Notes under the pieces: model-generated
Told to the model about the DNA's origin: nothing
The model's database searches: none
Seen by the model: only the letters and a program-made list of their open reading frames with translations
In this document: one piece after another, positions 1-8,393 of the stretch
Layout: every line of letters begins with the position of its first letter
How positions within the stretch are numbered: position 1 is the stretch's first letter
Assembly (NCBI GenBank): GCA_934196075.1
Contig: CAKPVW010000024.1
Span: 1 to 29,200, forward strand
DNA from: an uncultured Anaerovibrio sp.
Lineage (GTDB): Bacteria; Bacillota; Negativicutes; Selenomonadales; Selenomonadaceae
DNA length: 29,200 bases
Direction: 5' to 3'
Program-made: the position numbers and the translations under genes

Positions 1-36
1 GATTTTGGAAAATTTGTTTATGGTATAGTAATTCAA
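1..36 (-). CDS. MerR-like or IS607-resolvase-like regulator, N-terminal fragment (runs off left edge)
   Basis: Twelve codons are open to the first base of the window and read LNYYTINKFSKI from a TTG start at 34-36. A GAGGTGG ribosome binding site lies at 43-49, six bases upstream. A Tyr-Tyr-Thr-Ile-x-x-Phe-(S/A)-Lys start is typical of the helix-turn-helix of MerR-family regulators and of IS607-type serine recombinases. The fragment cannot separate the two. An extended -10 (TGGTATGAT, about 51-59 on the minus strand) sits just upstream. This is a separate unit from pyrG, whose terminator lies between them. Confidence is limited by the tiny visible length. Confidence 0.35.
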   Translation of the reverse strand, partial: MNYYTINKFSKI

Positions 37-154
37 GTTCACCACCTCGATATTATCATACCATAAAATTGTAATTTTAACAGTATTTATTTATAATTTT
101 TTATAAGTTTATTTTAACTGTTGCTTTCCCCTTAACAGTAGTTTGTCTATATAC

Positions 155-208
155 AAAAAAGCTGCTGCTTCATTGTATAAACCTATTATACAACAAAGCA
201 ACAGCTTT
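155..208 (-). terminator. Intrinsic terminator of the argS-rpoE-pyrG operon
   Basis: A near-perfect inverted repeat (AAAGCTGCTGCTT ... AAGCAACAGCTTT with a TTGTATAA/TTATACAA inner stem) lies 20 bases past the pyrG stop. On the minus strand it is followed by a run of six T. Confidence 0.85.
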
Positions 209-227
209 GAAATCAACAAAACAAAAA

Positions 228-1847
<1,620 letters not shown>

Positions 1848-1875
1848 TTAACTATCTATAATCGATCAATCTCTA

Positions 1876-2211
1876 TTAATTGTCTTCCTGAATGCCCTCA
1901 AAAAGCTTTTCCTCACGCTGACGAGCAGTCTTGGCTCTGTTAGTAGAAGCAGAACGAGCACCACGGGAAGAACGCTTTGTCTCCGGTGGATTCCACTCAG
2001 TCAACCCCCATTTGCCATCGCCAGCATAATGAAAACGGCTATCCATATTTATCTGGGTATAAACCTCAGAAATAGCCTCTGCCAAGGCTTGAATATTCTT
2101 CTGGCGCTTTTCCAGCACCTCCATAATCAAATCCTTGTAATACATTGGAACCTTGCTTTCGTGCAAAATGTAGGCTGCAACCTCTACATCAGAACTCTTC
2201 AAAAAATCCAC
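1876..2211 (-). CDS. rpoE: RNA polymerase delta subunit, short form
   Basis: Delta is a Firmicutes-specific RNA polymerase accessory subunit that promotes recycling of the enzyme and its response to initiating NTP levels. About 70 N-terminal residues form the HARE-HTH domain (DVEVAAYILHESKVPMYYKDL, then a GDGKWGLTEW wing). The frame is open to a TTG at 2229, but AGAGGAG at 2220-2226 is correctly spaced for the GTG at 2209-2211, giving 111 residues. Bacillus delta is about 170 residues and ends in a long acidic tail. Here the tail is short and starts basic (KRSSRGARSASTNRAKTARQ), with only a few acidic residues at the end. It sits directly upstream of pyrG, a common Firmicutes arrangement. Family assignment is firm; retention of all delta functions is uncertain. 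Confidence 0.88.
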   Translation of the reverse strand: MDFLKSSDVEVAAYILHESKVPMYYKDLIMEVLEKRQKNIQALAEAISEVYTQINMDSRFHYAGDGKWGLTEWNPPETKRSSRGARSASTNRAKTARQREEKLFEGIQEDN

Positions 2212-2268
2212 TTGTAAATCTCCTCTCAAAGCCGTATATAAAAATACTGAATTTATGATAATTCTATT

Positions 2269-3930
2269 TTACATCTTTTCCGGTGCAGATACACCCAAAA
2301 TTCCCAAAGCATGGCGAATAGTATGAGCTGTAACTGTAACCAATGCCAAACGTGCCTCAGCCAGCTTCTCATCAACTCCCAGAATACGGCACTGATTGTA
2401 GAAGCTATGGAAGCAGCCTGCCAGCTCATAGGCATAGCGGGCAATACGCTGTGGTGCATACTCTGCTGCGGCTCTGTCAATTTCTTCCTCATACTCCTGC
2501 AGCTTATTGATAATAGCTACCTCAGTATCATCCTTTAACAGAGAAAGCTCCGGAGCATCTCCTACAGACAAACCATTCTCTGCTGCTTGGCGGAAAATAC
2601 TGCAAATTCTAGCATGAGCATACTGAATATAGTAAACAGGATTTTCATTGGAACGACTCTTGGCCAAATCCAAATCAAAATCCAGCTGGCTGTCCATGGA
2701 ACGCATAATGAAGAAATATCTGGCAGCATCAGTGCCTACTTCCTCAATAAGCTCTGCCAGGGTAACAGTCTGACCAGTACGCTTGCTCAGCTTTACCATC
2801 TGGCCACCACGGAGCAGACGAACCATCTGCAGCAAAAGTACATCCAGCTTATCCGCATCATAACCCATAGCGCTGATAGCAGCCTTGACACGGCAGATAT
2901 AGCCATGATGATCAGCGCCCCAGATATTAATCAAACGGCCAAAGCCTCTATCTAATTTATCCTTGTGATAGGCAATATCTGCTGCCAAATAGGTAGGAAC
3001 ACCGTTATCACGAATAACCACTCTATCCTTGTCATCACCATAATCCGTAGATTTCAGCCACAAAGCTCCATCCTGCTCATAAATTTTGCCATTATCCTGC
3101 AGCTGCTGGCAGGCAGCCTTTACCTTGTCTGGATGAAGAGTACGCTCGCTGAACCACACATCAAAGGTACAGTTAAAGGCTTCCAAATCCTCCTTCAAAG
3201 CAGCCAGCTTCTCCTTCAAAGCCAGTTCCTTGAAGATGCCCATTCTCTCATCCTCGGACATATGCAGATATTTTTCCCCATCCTTATTGATAATCCGCTG
3301 GGCAGTATCAATAATATCTGCACCATGATAACCGTCCTCTGGGAAATCTGCTTCCTGAGCCTTGCCCAAAAGCTCCAAATAACGATGATTTACAGAACGA
3401 GCCAAATTGTTAATCTGATTGCCGGCATCATTAATATAGTATTCACTGCTTACATTGTAACCTGCTGCCCGCATGACATTAACCAGAGCACTGCCCGCAG
3501 CAGCACCGCGGCCATGACCTACATGAAGAGGGCCTGTTGGATTGGCACTGACATACTCAATCTGAATAGGAGCAGCTTCCTTGGTAGGCAGCTGACCAAA
3601 ACTATCACCTCTAGCGATAATATCAGCTAAACCGTCGTAAAGCACATTGGCCTTTAGATAAAAATTAATAAAGCCTGGACCTGCAATCTCAATCCTATCC
3701 AACCAATCTCCCTGAATACGGTTCTGCAACTCCTGCGCAATCATCCTAGGATTCATATGAAAGGCCTTGGCAGACTGCATGGCTACATTGGTAGCAAAAT
3801 CACCTAATTCCTTCTTTGGTGGAACCTCCAGCACGATCTTCGGCAGCTCTGCCTCAGGAAAAACGCCCTCCTTGATGGCTTCTTTCGCCGCAGCTTCAAT
3901 ACTATGTAATAATGTATCCTTAATATCCAA
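2269..3930 (-). CDS. argS: Arginyl-tRNA synthetase
   Basis: ArgS is a class I synthetase that charges tRNA-Arg in the cytosol. The 553 residues are the normal length. An N-terminal additional domain (residues 1-110) is followed by the HIGH-type motif in SANPTGPLHVGHGRG (near residue 135) and the KMSKS-type motif as VKLSKRTG (near residue 378). The C-terminal DALR anticodon-binding domain begins around residue 430 (YYIQYAHARICSI). The start is a TTG at 3928-3930 with GGGAGG eight bases upstream; no better in-frame start is visible. It lies 39 bases after the DUF1934 gene and 57 bases before rpoE, in one transcription unit. Confidence 0.97.
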   Translation of the reverse strand: MDIKDTLLHSIEAAAKEAIKEGVFPEAELPKIVLEVPPKKELGDFATNVAMQSAKAFHMNPRMIAQELQNRIQGDWLDRIEIAGPGFINFYLKANVLYDGLADIIARGDSFGQLPTKEAAPIQIEYVSANPTGPLHVGHGRGAAAGSALVNVMRAAGYNVSSEYYINDAGNQINNLARSVNHRYLELLGKAQEADFPEDGYHGADIIDTAQRIINKDGEKYLHMSEDERMGIFKELALKEKLAALKEDLEAFNCTFDVWFSERTLHPDKVKAACQQLQDNGKIYEQDGALWLKSTDYGDDKDRVVIRDNGVPTYLAADIAYHKDKLDRGFGRLINIWGADHHGYICRVKAAISAMGYDADKLDVLLLQMVRLLRGGQMVKLSKRTGQTVTLAELIEEVGTDAARYFFIMRSMDSQLDFDLDLAKSRSNENPVYYIQYAHARICSIFRQAAENGLSVGDAPELSLLKDDTEVAIINKLQEYEEEIDRAAAEYAPQRIARYAYELAGCFHSFYNQCRILGVDEKLAEARLALVTVTAHTIRHALGILGVSAPEKM

Positions 3931-3969
3931 TACAAAAGCCTCCCTATTTATATATGTACAACCGCCCCA

Positions 3970-4389
3970 TTAATCGGCAACTATCTTGATTTCCAAATCA
4001 TATTGGCCTACGGCAGCACCATTGGCCTCCAGAGAATACAGTATATGAATACTTCCCTGATTTTCCTGAAATTCTGAGCTTAGTTCATGGGTATGCATAA
4101 CCAAAGCCATCATACCATAAGGGGTATGATAATCTGCTCTAGTTTCTCCCTGCAAAACAAAATTCTGTCTGGAACTAACCACGCCCTGACGGATAATCGT
4201 CAACTCCTTATCCGATAGCTTGATAACTGTGGGCACATGCTCCTTGGGAGATAAATGTTTGTCTATATAGCGGATATAATGCTTACCACCCTTATATCCA
4301 TAGCTGCCACGGGCTTTGTGCTCTACAATTTCCACCCTGCCATCCAGGTCCTTTTGCTTAGCCCTGATGGTAATTTTTACACTATCCAA
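3970..4389 (-). CDS. DUF1934 (YwiB-type) beta-barrel protein
   Basis: This 139-residue cytosolic protein of the DUF1934/YwiB family is of unknown function. The family is calycin-like and typically sits immediately upstream of argS in Firmicutes, as here. Visible family features are alternating short beta strands, YIRYIDKHLSP and the GEMALVMHTHEL-like stretch (here YGMMALVMHTHELS). The frame stays open to a TTG at 4446, but a promoter at 4458-4486 puts transcription start only about five bases before that codon. The TTG at 4387-4389 has AAGGAG ten bases upstream, so it was chosen. First gene of the operon. Confidence 0.85.
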   Translation of the reverse strand: MDSVKITIRAKQKDLDGRVEIVEHKARGSYGYKGGKHYIRYIDKHLSPKEHVPTVIKLSDKELTIIRQGVVSSRQNFVLQGETRADYHTPYGMMALVMHTHELSSEFQENQGSIHILYSLEANGAAVGQYDLEIKIVAD

Positions 4390-4457
4390 TCCTGCAAAGC
4401 TCCTTATATAAAAACCACTTATGTTCTGTATTTTGTTTTCAAACAAAACTATACATT

Positions 4458-4486
4458 ATTATAACGCTTAAATTATTCCTAGTCAA
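4458..4486 (-). promoter_or_regulatory. Sigma-A promoter of the DUF1934-argS-rpoE-pyrG operon
   Basis: TTGACT (4481-4486), a 17-base spacer and TATAAT (4458-4463) on the minus strand, about 69 bases before the chosen DUF1934 start. Nearly consensus. Confidence 0.85.
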
Positions 4487-4533
4487 TGCTATTAAACGGA
4501 AACAGATTGACTAAGAACCCAACAAAAAAACAC

Positions 4534-4620
4534 AAAAAAGGAATCGCAATTGAGGTACAATCCAAATGAAAAATATATTTTCATCTTCCATCGAAGTACA
4601 ATTCAAAATACGATTCCCTT
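4534..4620 (-). terminator. Long hairpin terminator after cheX
   Basis: The outer arms AAGGGAATCG and CGATTCCTT enclose about 65 bases with an apical ATGAAAA/TTTTCAT stem. On the minus strand the 3' arm runs into TTTTTTGTGTTTTTTT. It starts five bases past the cheX stop. The interior also holds two direct copies of GTACAAT (4555-4561 and 4596-4602). Confidence 0.75.
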
Positions 4621-4624
4621 GCTT

Positions 4625-5083
4625 TTACTCTACGGCAATATCTATCTCCACAGTATGGCCTCCCATATCCATGGTAACAGTCAAAAACTGACCGCCGCTG
4701 ATACGTATACCGGCACCGGTTCCCACTGTCAAGCTAGGAGTAGAAATATCTACTTCCCGTCCCAGAGAAGCCAAATTTGTAGCTGCTGTAGCCGTAAGCA
4801 TATTAGACATTTCGGAGATAGCACTTTGAGCCATTTCATCGAAATCAGCAATAGGCATGCCCATCATCATAGTGGAAGCAATAAATTTCGCAGTCTCCTC
4901 ATCCATATTATATACTACATTTCCCCGAATTTCCTTGGTAAAGCCTACCAGCACGGCTACACCACGACTGCTGATATTCTTATCCTGCACTCCCATGCCG
5001 GTGCGTTCAGGTGTGGGAAACCCCATCTGGGGCAGCACTGTAGTAAAGGCATCTATAAATGGATTTACCAATTTTACATCCAT
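4625..5083 (-). CDS. cheX: CheX-family chemotaxis phosphatase
   Basis: CheX proteins dephosphorylate CheY-type response regulators. The 152 residues are the usual CheX length. The family catalytic pair (E-x-x-N) is seen as SEMSN, Glu91 and Asn94 in this numbering, within the central helix. It is flanked by the GVAVLVGFTKEIRGNVVY strand pair and by a C-terminal beta strand region (ISGGQFLTVTMDMGG). The ATG at 5081-5083 was chosen because AAGGAG lies nine bases upstream. The upstream GTG at 5087-5089 would be only three bases from that site. The start follows the stop of the response-regulator gene by two bases, so the pair is almost certainly co-translated. A stand-alone CheX beside a CheX-fused regulator suggests a dedicated signalling pair. 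Its kinase is not in the window. Confidence 0.85.
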   Translation of the reverse strand: MDVKLVNPFIDAFTTVLPQMGFPTPERTGMGVQDKNISSRGVAVLVGFTKEIRGNVVYNMDEETAKFIASTMMMGMPIADFDEMAQSAISEMSNMLTATAATNLASLGREVDISTPSLTVGTGAGIRISGGQFLTVTMDMGGHTVEIDIAVE

Positions 5084-5085
5084 AT

Positions 5086-5940
5086 TCACACGCTCCTTGC
5101 AAAACCGACATTCATAAAGATATCTCCCAGCTCGGTTTTGGCCTTTATATTAAAAGCAATCAAGTCCGGATTGGACAGCTTTATTTTGGATCCGCTGATA
5201 ATACCAGGAGGGGTCAAACGCATTTCCCTATCCTTGATAACATCATTGATACGGGAAATGCCATGCCCAGCAATAATATTGCCGGTTTCCTCCACTGCCG
5301 CCTGAGCCTCAAATTCAGAAACATTGTCCTCCTGAAGCACCTTGCCAGCAAATTTCAGCATGGTTGCCGTGTCCATATAAAAAGCCACTCTACCTCTAGG
5401 CTCTCCTACGACACCAATAATAACCGCTACGCCATCCAAATTCAGCGGGCCGGAATTCTCGCCCTCAATCTCTATATCGGCATCAATTCCAGCAATCTGC
5501 TCCAATCCCTCCGCCAAGACCTTGGCATAGGTTGTGACATAGGAATCACGATAAACCGTATTAACACCTACCTGATCCTGACAGAGAATCATCAAGGTAT
5601 CCAGCAGTTCGTTTGTACTAATAGGCTTCTGTAAAAACGAACTAATCCCCGCCAAACGACCATGCATAATCAGCTTGGCATCCTTCATGGCACTAATCAT
5701 CACAATGCGACAGTTAGAGTCTATAGCATGAATCCTTCTACTGCATTCAATACCATCAGCATCTGGGAGATTCATATCCATTGTTACTACATCCGGTCTG
5801 GTTTTAGCGTACAAATCAATTGCTGCAGCTGCATTTTCCGCCATGGCACACACTTCAAAATTTGTTTTAGCCAGCATAGAACTAATCATCATGCGGCTAA
5901 TCTTGGAGTCATCTACCACCATAACCCTAACTTTCTCCAC
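5086..5940 (-). CDS. Response regulator receiver domain fused to a CheX-like domain
   Basis: Residues 1-120 form a CheY-like receiver: acidic pair in VMVVDDS, phosphoacceptor Asp55 in VVTMDMNLP, Ser83 in VMISAMKD and Lys105 in FLQKP. The second half (about 135-284) resembles CheX/CheC phosphatases: GVAVIIGVVGEPRGRVAFY, then an E-x-x-N signature as EETGN (Glu218, Asn221). The receiver may therefore be dephosphorylated by its own C-terminal domain or by the next gene product. There is no DNA-binding domain. Start: the frame is open to a GTG at 5953-5955, but CAGGTGA sits five bases before the GTG at 5938-5940, which was preferred. It begins downstream of the putP terminator. No convincing promoter was recognised in the 96 bases between. 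Confidence 0.82.
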   Translation of the reverse strand: MEKVRVMVVDDSKISRMMISSMLAKTNFEVCAMAENAAAAIDLYAKTRPDVVTMDMNLPDADGIECSRRIHAIDSNCRIVMISAMKDAKLIMHGRLAGISSFLQKPISTNELLDTLMILCQDQVGVNTVYRDSYVTTYAKVLAEGLEQIAGIDADIEIEGENSGPLNLDGVAVIIGVVGEPRGRVAFYMDTATMLKFAGKVLQEDNVSEFEAQAAVEETGNIIAGHGISRINDVIKDREMRLTPPGIISGSKIKLSNPDLIAFNIKAKTELGDIFMNVGFARSV

Positions 5941-6036
5941 AAAAATCACCTGCACTTTTCTTACTAAATATCTAGTTAACTACTTCGCCACAAATCTACA
6001 AAATCCTTTTTTATGGTAAAAAAGTTATATATCTTG

Positions 6037-6064
6037 AAAACCCCCCCAACAGCCGTTGAGGGGG
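6037..6064 (-). terminator. Terminator of putP
   Basis: Minus-strand CCCCCTCAAC-GGCT-GTTGGGGGG hairpin followed by TTTTC, 21 bases past the putP stop. GC-rich stem, short U tract. Confidence 0.75.
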
Positions 6065-6085
6065 AATAATCACTGTTTTCTTATA

Positions 6086-7561
6086 TTATATATTAGAACG
6101 CTCTACTGCGTCAAACAAATCCGTAATTTCTTTTGCAGGTTCTTTGTCCAGCAAGCTCACAATGTAAATAGCCAAAAGTCCAAAGAAGAAACCCGGAATA
6201 ATCTCATACAGGCCGAACAATGCTAACTGTTTCCAGACAAGAACCGTAACACCGCCTACCACAATACCTGCCAAAACACCATTTCTGGTAGTGCGGCGCC
6301 AGAACAAGGACATGAGCACAGCTGGGCCAAAGGTTGCCGCAAATCCTGCCCAAGCATAGGCTACCATTTCCAGAATGAAGCTATTGGGGTTCATAGCCAG
6401 AGAAATAGCCATAGCGGAAATAACCAATACAGCCCCTCGGCTTACCCAAACCAATTCAGTGTGACTAGCATCCTGACGAATAACAGAGCGATAAAAATCC
6501 TGAGAAAAAGCAGAAGCTGCCACCAAAAGCTGTGAAGATGCGGTACTCATAATAGCCGCCAACACTGCCGAAAGAATCAAACCGCCTACAAATGGATCAA
6601 AAAGCTTCTCTGTCATAATCAGCAAAACCTTTTCCACATCCGGGCCGTTCAAAGGCTCTGTAAGATAGACATTACCTACCATACCTACAAAAACTGCTGC
6701 AATCATGGAGATAGAATACCAACCTACCGCAATCCGCTTGGAACGCTTTAGCTCGCTGGTGGAGCTGATAGCCATAAATCTTACCAGAATATGAGGCTGA
6801 CCAAAATAGCCAAGGCCCCAGCCCATCAGAGAAATAAAGGCAATAAAGGAAATAGTGCTTCCATCTGGATTCATAAATGGATTGAAAAAAGTAGGATTGA
6901 CAATTTCAATAGCATTCAGAGATGTGTCCACACCGCCCATTACATGCATGGCAAAGGCTGGTACAATTACAATAGCAAAGAACATCATAATGCCCTGAAT
7001 AAAATCTGTCCAGCACACAGCCATAAAGCCACCAGTAAGGGTATAGAACACTACCACAAAAGCACCTATCAGTACAGCGGTGGTATAATCCAAACCAAAT
7101 AGGGTACTAAATAGCTTGCCGCCGCTGACAAAACCGGAGCTAGTATAAATAACGAAGAAAATGACAATAAAAATAGCTGGCACAATCCGCAAAAGATTGC
7201 TTTTGTCATTAAAGCGATTCTGCAAGAAATCCGGCAGGGTAAGGGAATTATTGGCCATTTCTGTATAACGGCGCAATCTCTTGGCTACAAAATGCCAATT
7301 GGCCCAGGTGCCCAAACCCAGTCCTACAGCTATCCAGGCTGAGCTAAAACCTGCCAAATAGGCAGCTCCCGGCACCCCCATCATCATCCAGCCACTCATA
7401 TCAGAAGCCTCGGCACTCATAGCCGTTACCCAGGCTCCCAGCTTGCGGTTGCCAATAATATAGTCATCCATGCTATTGGTCTTGCGATAATAATAAATTC
7501 CTATGGCCATCATCAGGCCCAGATACAAGACAAATGCTATAATTACTGAGATATTATCCAC
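6086..7561 (-). CDS. putP: Sodium/proline symporter
   Basis: PutP is a sodium-solute symporter (SSS family) of the inner membrane that imports proline with Na+. The 491 residues and about 13 hydrophobic segments fit. Diagnostic stretches are SAEASDMSGWMMMGVPGA (the Asp and Ser of the Na+ site, near residue 55), the family signature around GGFMAVCWTDFIQG, and MSTASSQLLVAASAFSQD, holding the Ser-Thr pair equivalent to 340/341 of the E. coli protein. GTG start at 7559-7561 with AGGAGG eight bases upstream. It is monocistronic, with its own promoter and terminator, and divergent from gtrA. Specificity for proline is inferred from close motif agreement. Confidence 0.93.
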   Translation of the reverse strand: MDNISVIIAFVLYLGLMMAIGIYYYRKTNSMDDYIIGNRKLGAWVTAMSAEASDMSGWMMMGVPGAAYLAGFSSAWIAVGLGLGTWANWHFVAKRLRRYTEMANNSLTLPDFLQNRFNDKSNLLRIVPAIFIVIFFVIYTSSGFVSGGKLFSTLFGLDYTTAVLIGAFVVVFYTLTGGFMAVCWTDFIQGIMMFFAIVIVPAFAMHVMGGVDTSLNAIEIVNPTFFNPFMNPDGSTISFIAFISLMGWGLGYFGQPHILVRFMAISSTSELKRSKRIAVGWYSISMIAAVFVGMVGNVYLTEPLNGPDVEKVLLIMTEKLFDPFVGGLILSAVLAAIMSTASSQLLVAASAFSQDFYRSVIRQDASHTELVWVSRGAVLVISAMAISLAMNPNSFILEMVAYAWAGFAATFGPAVLMSLFWRRTTRNGVLAGIVVGGVTVLVWKQLALFGLYEIIPGFFFGLLAIYIVSLLDKEPAKEITDLFDAVERSNI

Positions 7562-7594
7562 GTGTTATGCCTCCTATAAAAAAATACAGATACA

Positions 7595-7623
7595 ATTATA
7601 TTAAAGAATGAAATTTTTTGCAA
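7595..7623 (-). promoter_or_regulatory. putP promoter
   Basis: TTGCAA (7618-7623), 17 bases, TATAAT (7595-7600) on the minus strand, 34 bases before the putP start. Confidence 0.75.
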
Positions 7624-7670
7624 ATGATATATGCTATGTATACATGATTCCCTGGATTTGGCCAAAAGAT

Positions 7671-7699
7671 TTGCTCCCCTGATGGTAAAATGCTATGAT
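7671..7699 (+). promoter_or_regulatory. gtrA promoter
   Basis: TTGCTC (7671-7676), 17 bases, TATGAT (7694-7699), about 70 bases before gtrA. It is back to back with the putP promoter. Confidence 0.65.
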
Positions 7700-7733
7700 G
7701 AACTAGCAATATTAAAATTGAAAGGAGTACAGG

Positions 7734-7772
7734 TTGTGGAGCAGCTGCCTCCATAACCATCACAACATATGA
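7734..7772 (+). CDS. Possible 12-codon leader peptide coupled to gtrA
   Basis: GAAAGGAG at 7720-7727 is the only good Shine-Dalgarno near gtrA, yet it lies 41 bases before the gtrA ATG. It is properly spaced for a TTG at 7734-7736, which opens the frame MWSSCLHNHHNI. The stop (TGA, 7770-7772) overlaps the gtrA start as ATGA. An alternative GTG at 7736 gives MEQLPP ending at 7756. The overlap suggests translational coupling. The peptide is a hypothesis with no homology support. Confidence 0.3.
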   Translation: MWSSCLHNHHNI

Positions 7773-8170
7773 ATCTTATCGACAAAGCAAAGCATCATTT
7801 TCTTACCAAGGAATTTTTCCTTTTTCTCATTATCGGCTGTATCAATACCTTTAACGGTACCTTTATAGCCTGGCTCTGTTCCTACCTAAGCCCCTACAAC
7901 AATCTAAACTTTAATATTGGCTATATTGTAGGCAATATCATTGCCTACTGGATGAACAGCCTGATTATTTTCCATGAAGCTCTAAGCCTGCAGCGATATG
8001 TAAAATTTTTCATTTCCTATATCCCTAATTACCTTATTCAAAATGTAATCGTGATTATCTTCTACAATATGCTAAACTTCCCACCGGTATTCAGCTATCT
8101 GCTGGCAGCAGTGCTGGGCATACCTGTAACCTTCCTAATGGTTAAAATATTTGCCTTTGGCCGCAAATAA
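7769..8170 (+). CDS. gtrA: GtrA-family membrane protein (polyprenyl-sugar flippase type)
   Basis: The 133-residue, four-helix membrane protein belongs to the GtrA family, whose members help translocate polyprenol-linked sugars and usually pair with a GtrB-type glycosyltransferase. Visible features are the N-terminal FLFLIIGCINTFNGTF helix, the second helix followed by NIIAYWMNSLIIF, and a fourth helix ending in VKIFAFGRK; KxxFxF ends are common in the family. The in-frame stop at 7754-7756 allows no longer start. No Shine-Dalgarno precedes the ATG directly (see the leader ORF). The GtrB-like gene lies just downstream on the opposite strand, which supports a shared pathway of glycan or lipid modification. 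Confidence 0.85.
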   Translation: MNLIDKAKHHFLTKEFFLFLIIGCINTFNGTFIAWLCSYLSPYNNLNFNIGYIVGNIIAYWMNSLIIFHEALSLQRYVKFFISYIPNYLIQNVIVIIFYNMLNFPPVFSYLLAAVLGIPVTFLMVKIFAFGRK

Positions 8171-8191
8171 AATATAAACTATTATTTCTGG

Positions 8192-8232
8192 CACTAAAAA
8201 AACCTCTCATGAGCGGAGAGGTTTTTTTAGTG
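8192..8232. terminator. Bidirectional terminator (gtrA plus strand; short RNA minus strand)
   Basis: The perfect 17-base inverted repeat CACTAAAAAAACCTCTC / GAGAGGTTTTTTTAGTG with a seven-base loop gives a GC-containing stem with a T7 tract in both directions. Confidence 0.9.
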
Positions 8233-8284
8233 TGTATTATATTTAGGAGAGTTAGCTTTTTGGATTTTAGCTTTCCTCAAGCTC
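8196..8284 (-). ncRNA. Candidate Fur-controlled small RNA
   Basis: A promoter overlapped by a Fur-box-like palindrome (8291-8319) points into an 89-base stretch that ends exactly at the strong terminator and holds no credible gene. The predicted RNA would start near 8284. It begins with a small AGCTT/AAGCT hairpin, followed by an A-rich unpaired region that includes CTCTCCT (complement of 8245-8251), then the terminator hairpin and U7. CTCTCCT is complementary to Shine-Dalgarno sequences of the AGGAGAG type, as seen in iron-sparing RNAs such as FsrA and RyhB. The inference rests on promoter, operator, terminator and spacing only. It could also be the 3' processing region of the glycosyltransferase mRNA. 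Confidence 0.45.
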
Positions 8285-8290
8285 AAATAT

Positions 8291-8319
8291 AATATACCAC
8301 AATTGATAATCATTTTCAA
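8291..8319 (-). promoter_or_regulatory. Promoter with overlapping Fur-box-like operator
   Basis: Minus strand TTGAAA (8314-8319), 17 bases, TATATT (8291-8296). The segment 8303-8319 reads TTGATAATCATTTTCAA, a 7-1-7 palindrome matching TGATAAT-n-ATTATCA with one mismatch, and covers the -35 box. Repression by a Fur-family protein is inferred. Confidence 0.55.
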
Positions 8320-8393
8320 GTAGATTTTGAGAATTTTTCTCATTTTTTTACCACAGCCAAAAAGAAAACTATTTATTTCCTAAGAGCTGTGTC

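Noticed and set aside
8245..8293. Plus-strand mini-ORF (AGGAGAG then TTG, about 11 codons) in the gtrA/gtrB gap.
   Set aside because: It lies after the gtrA terminator with no plus-strand promoter. The same bases are better explained as the complement of the minus-strand RNA.
8341..8393. CACAGC/GCTGTG hairpin after the glycosyltransferase gene as an intrinsic terminator.
   Set aside because: The loop is long and the minus-strand downstream sequence is A-rich (GTAAAAAAATGAG), not a U tract.
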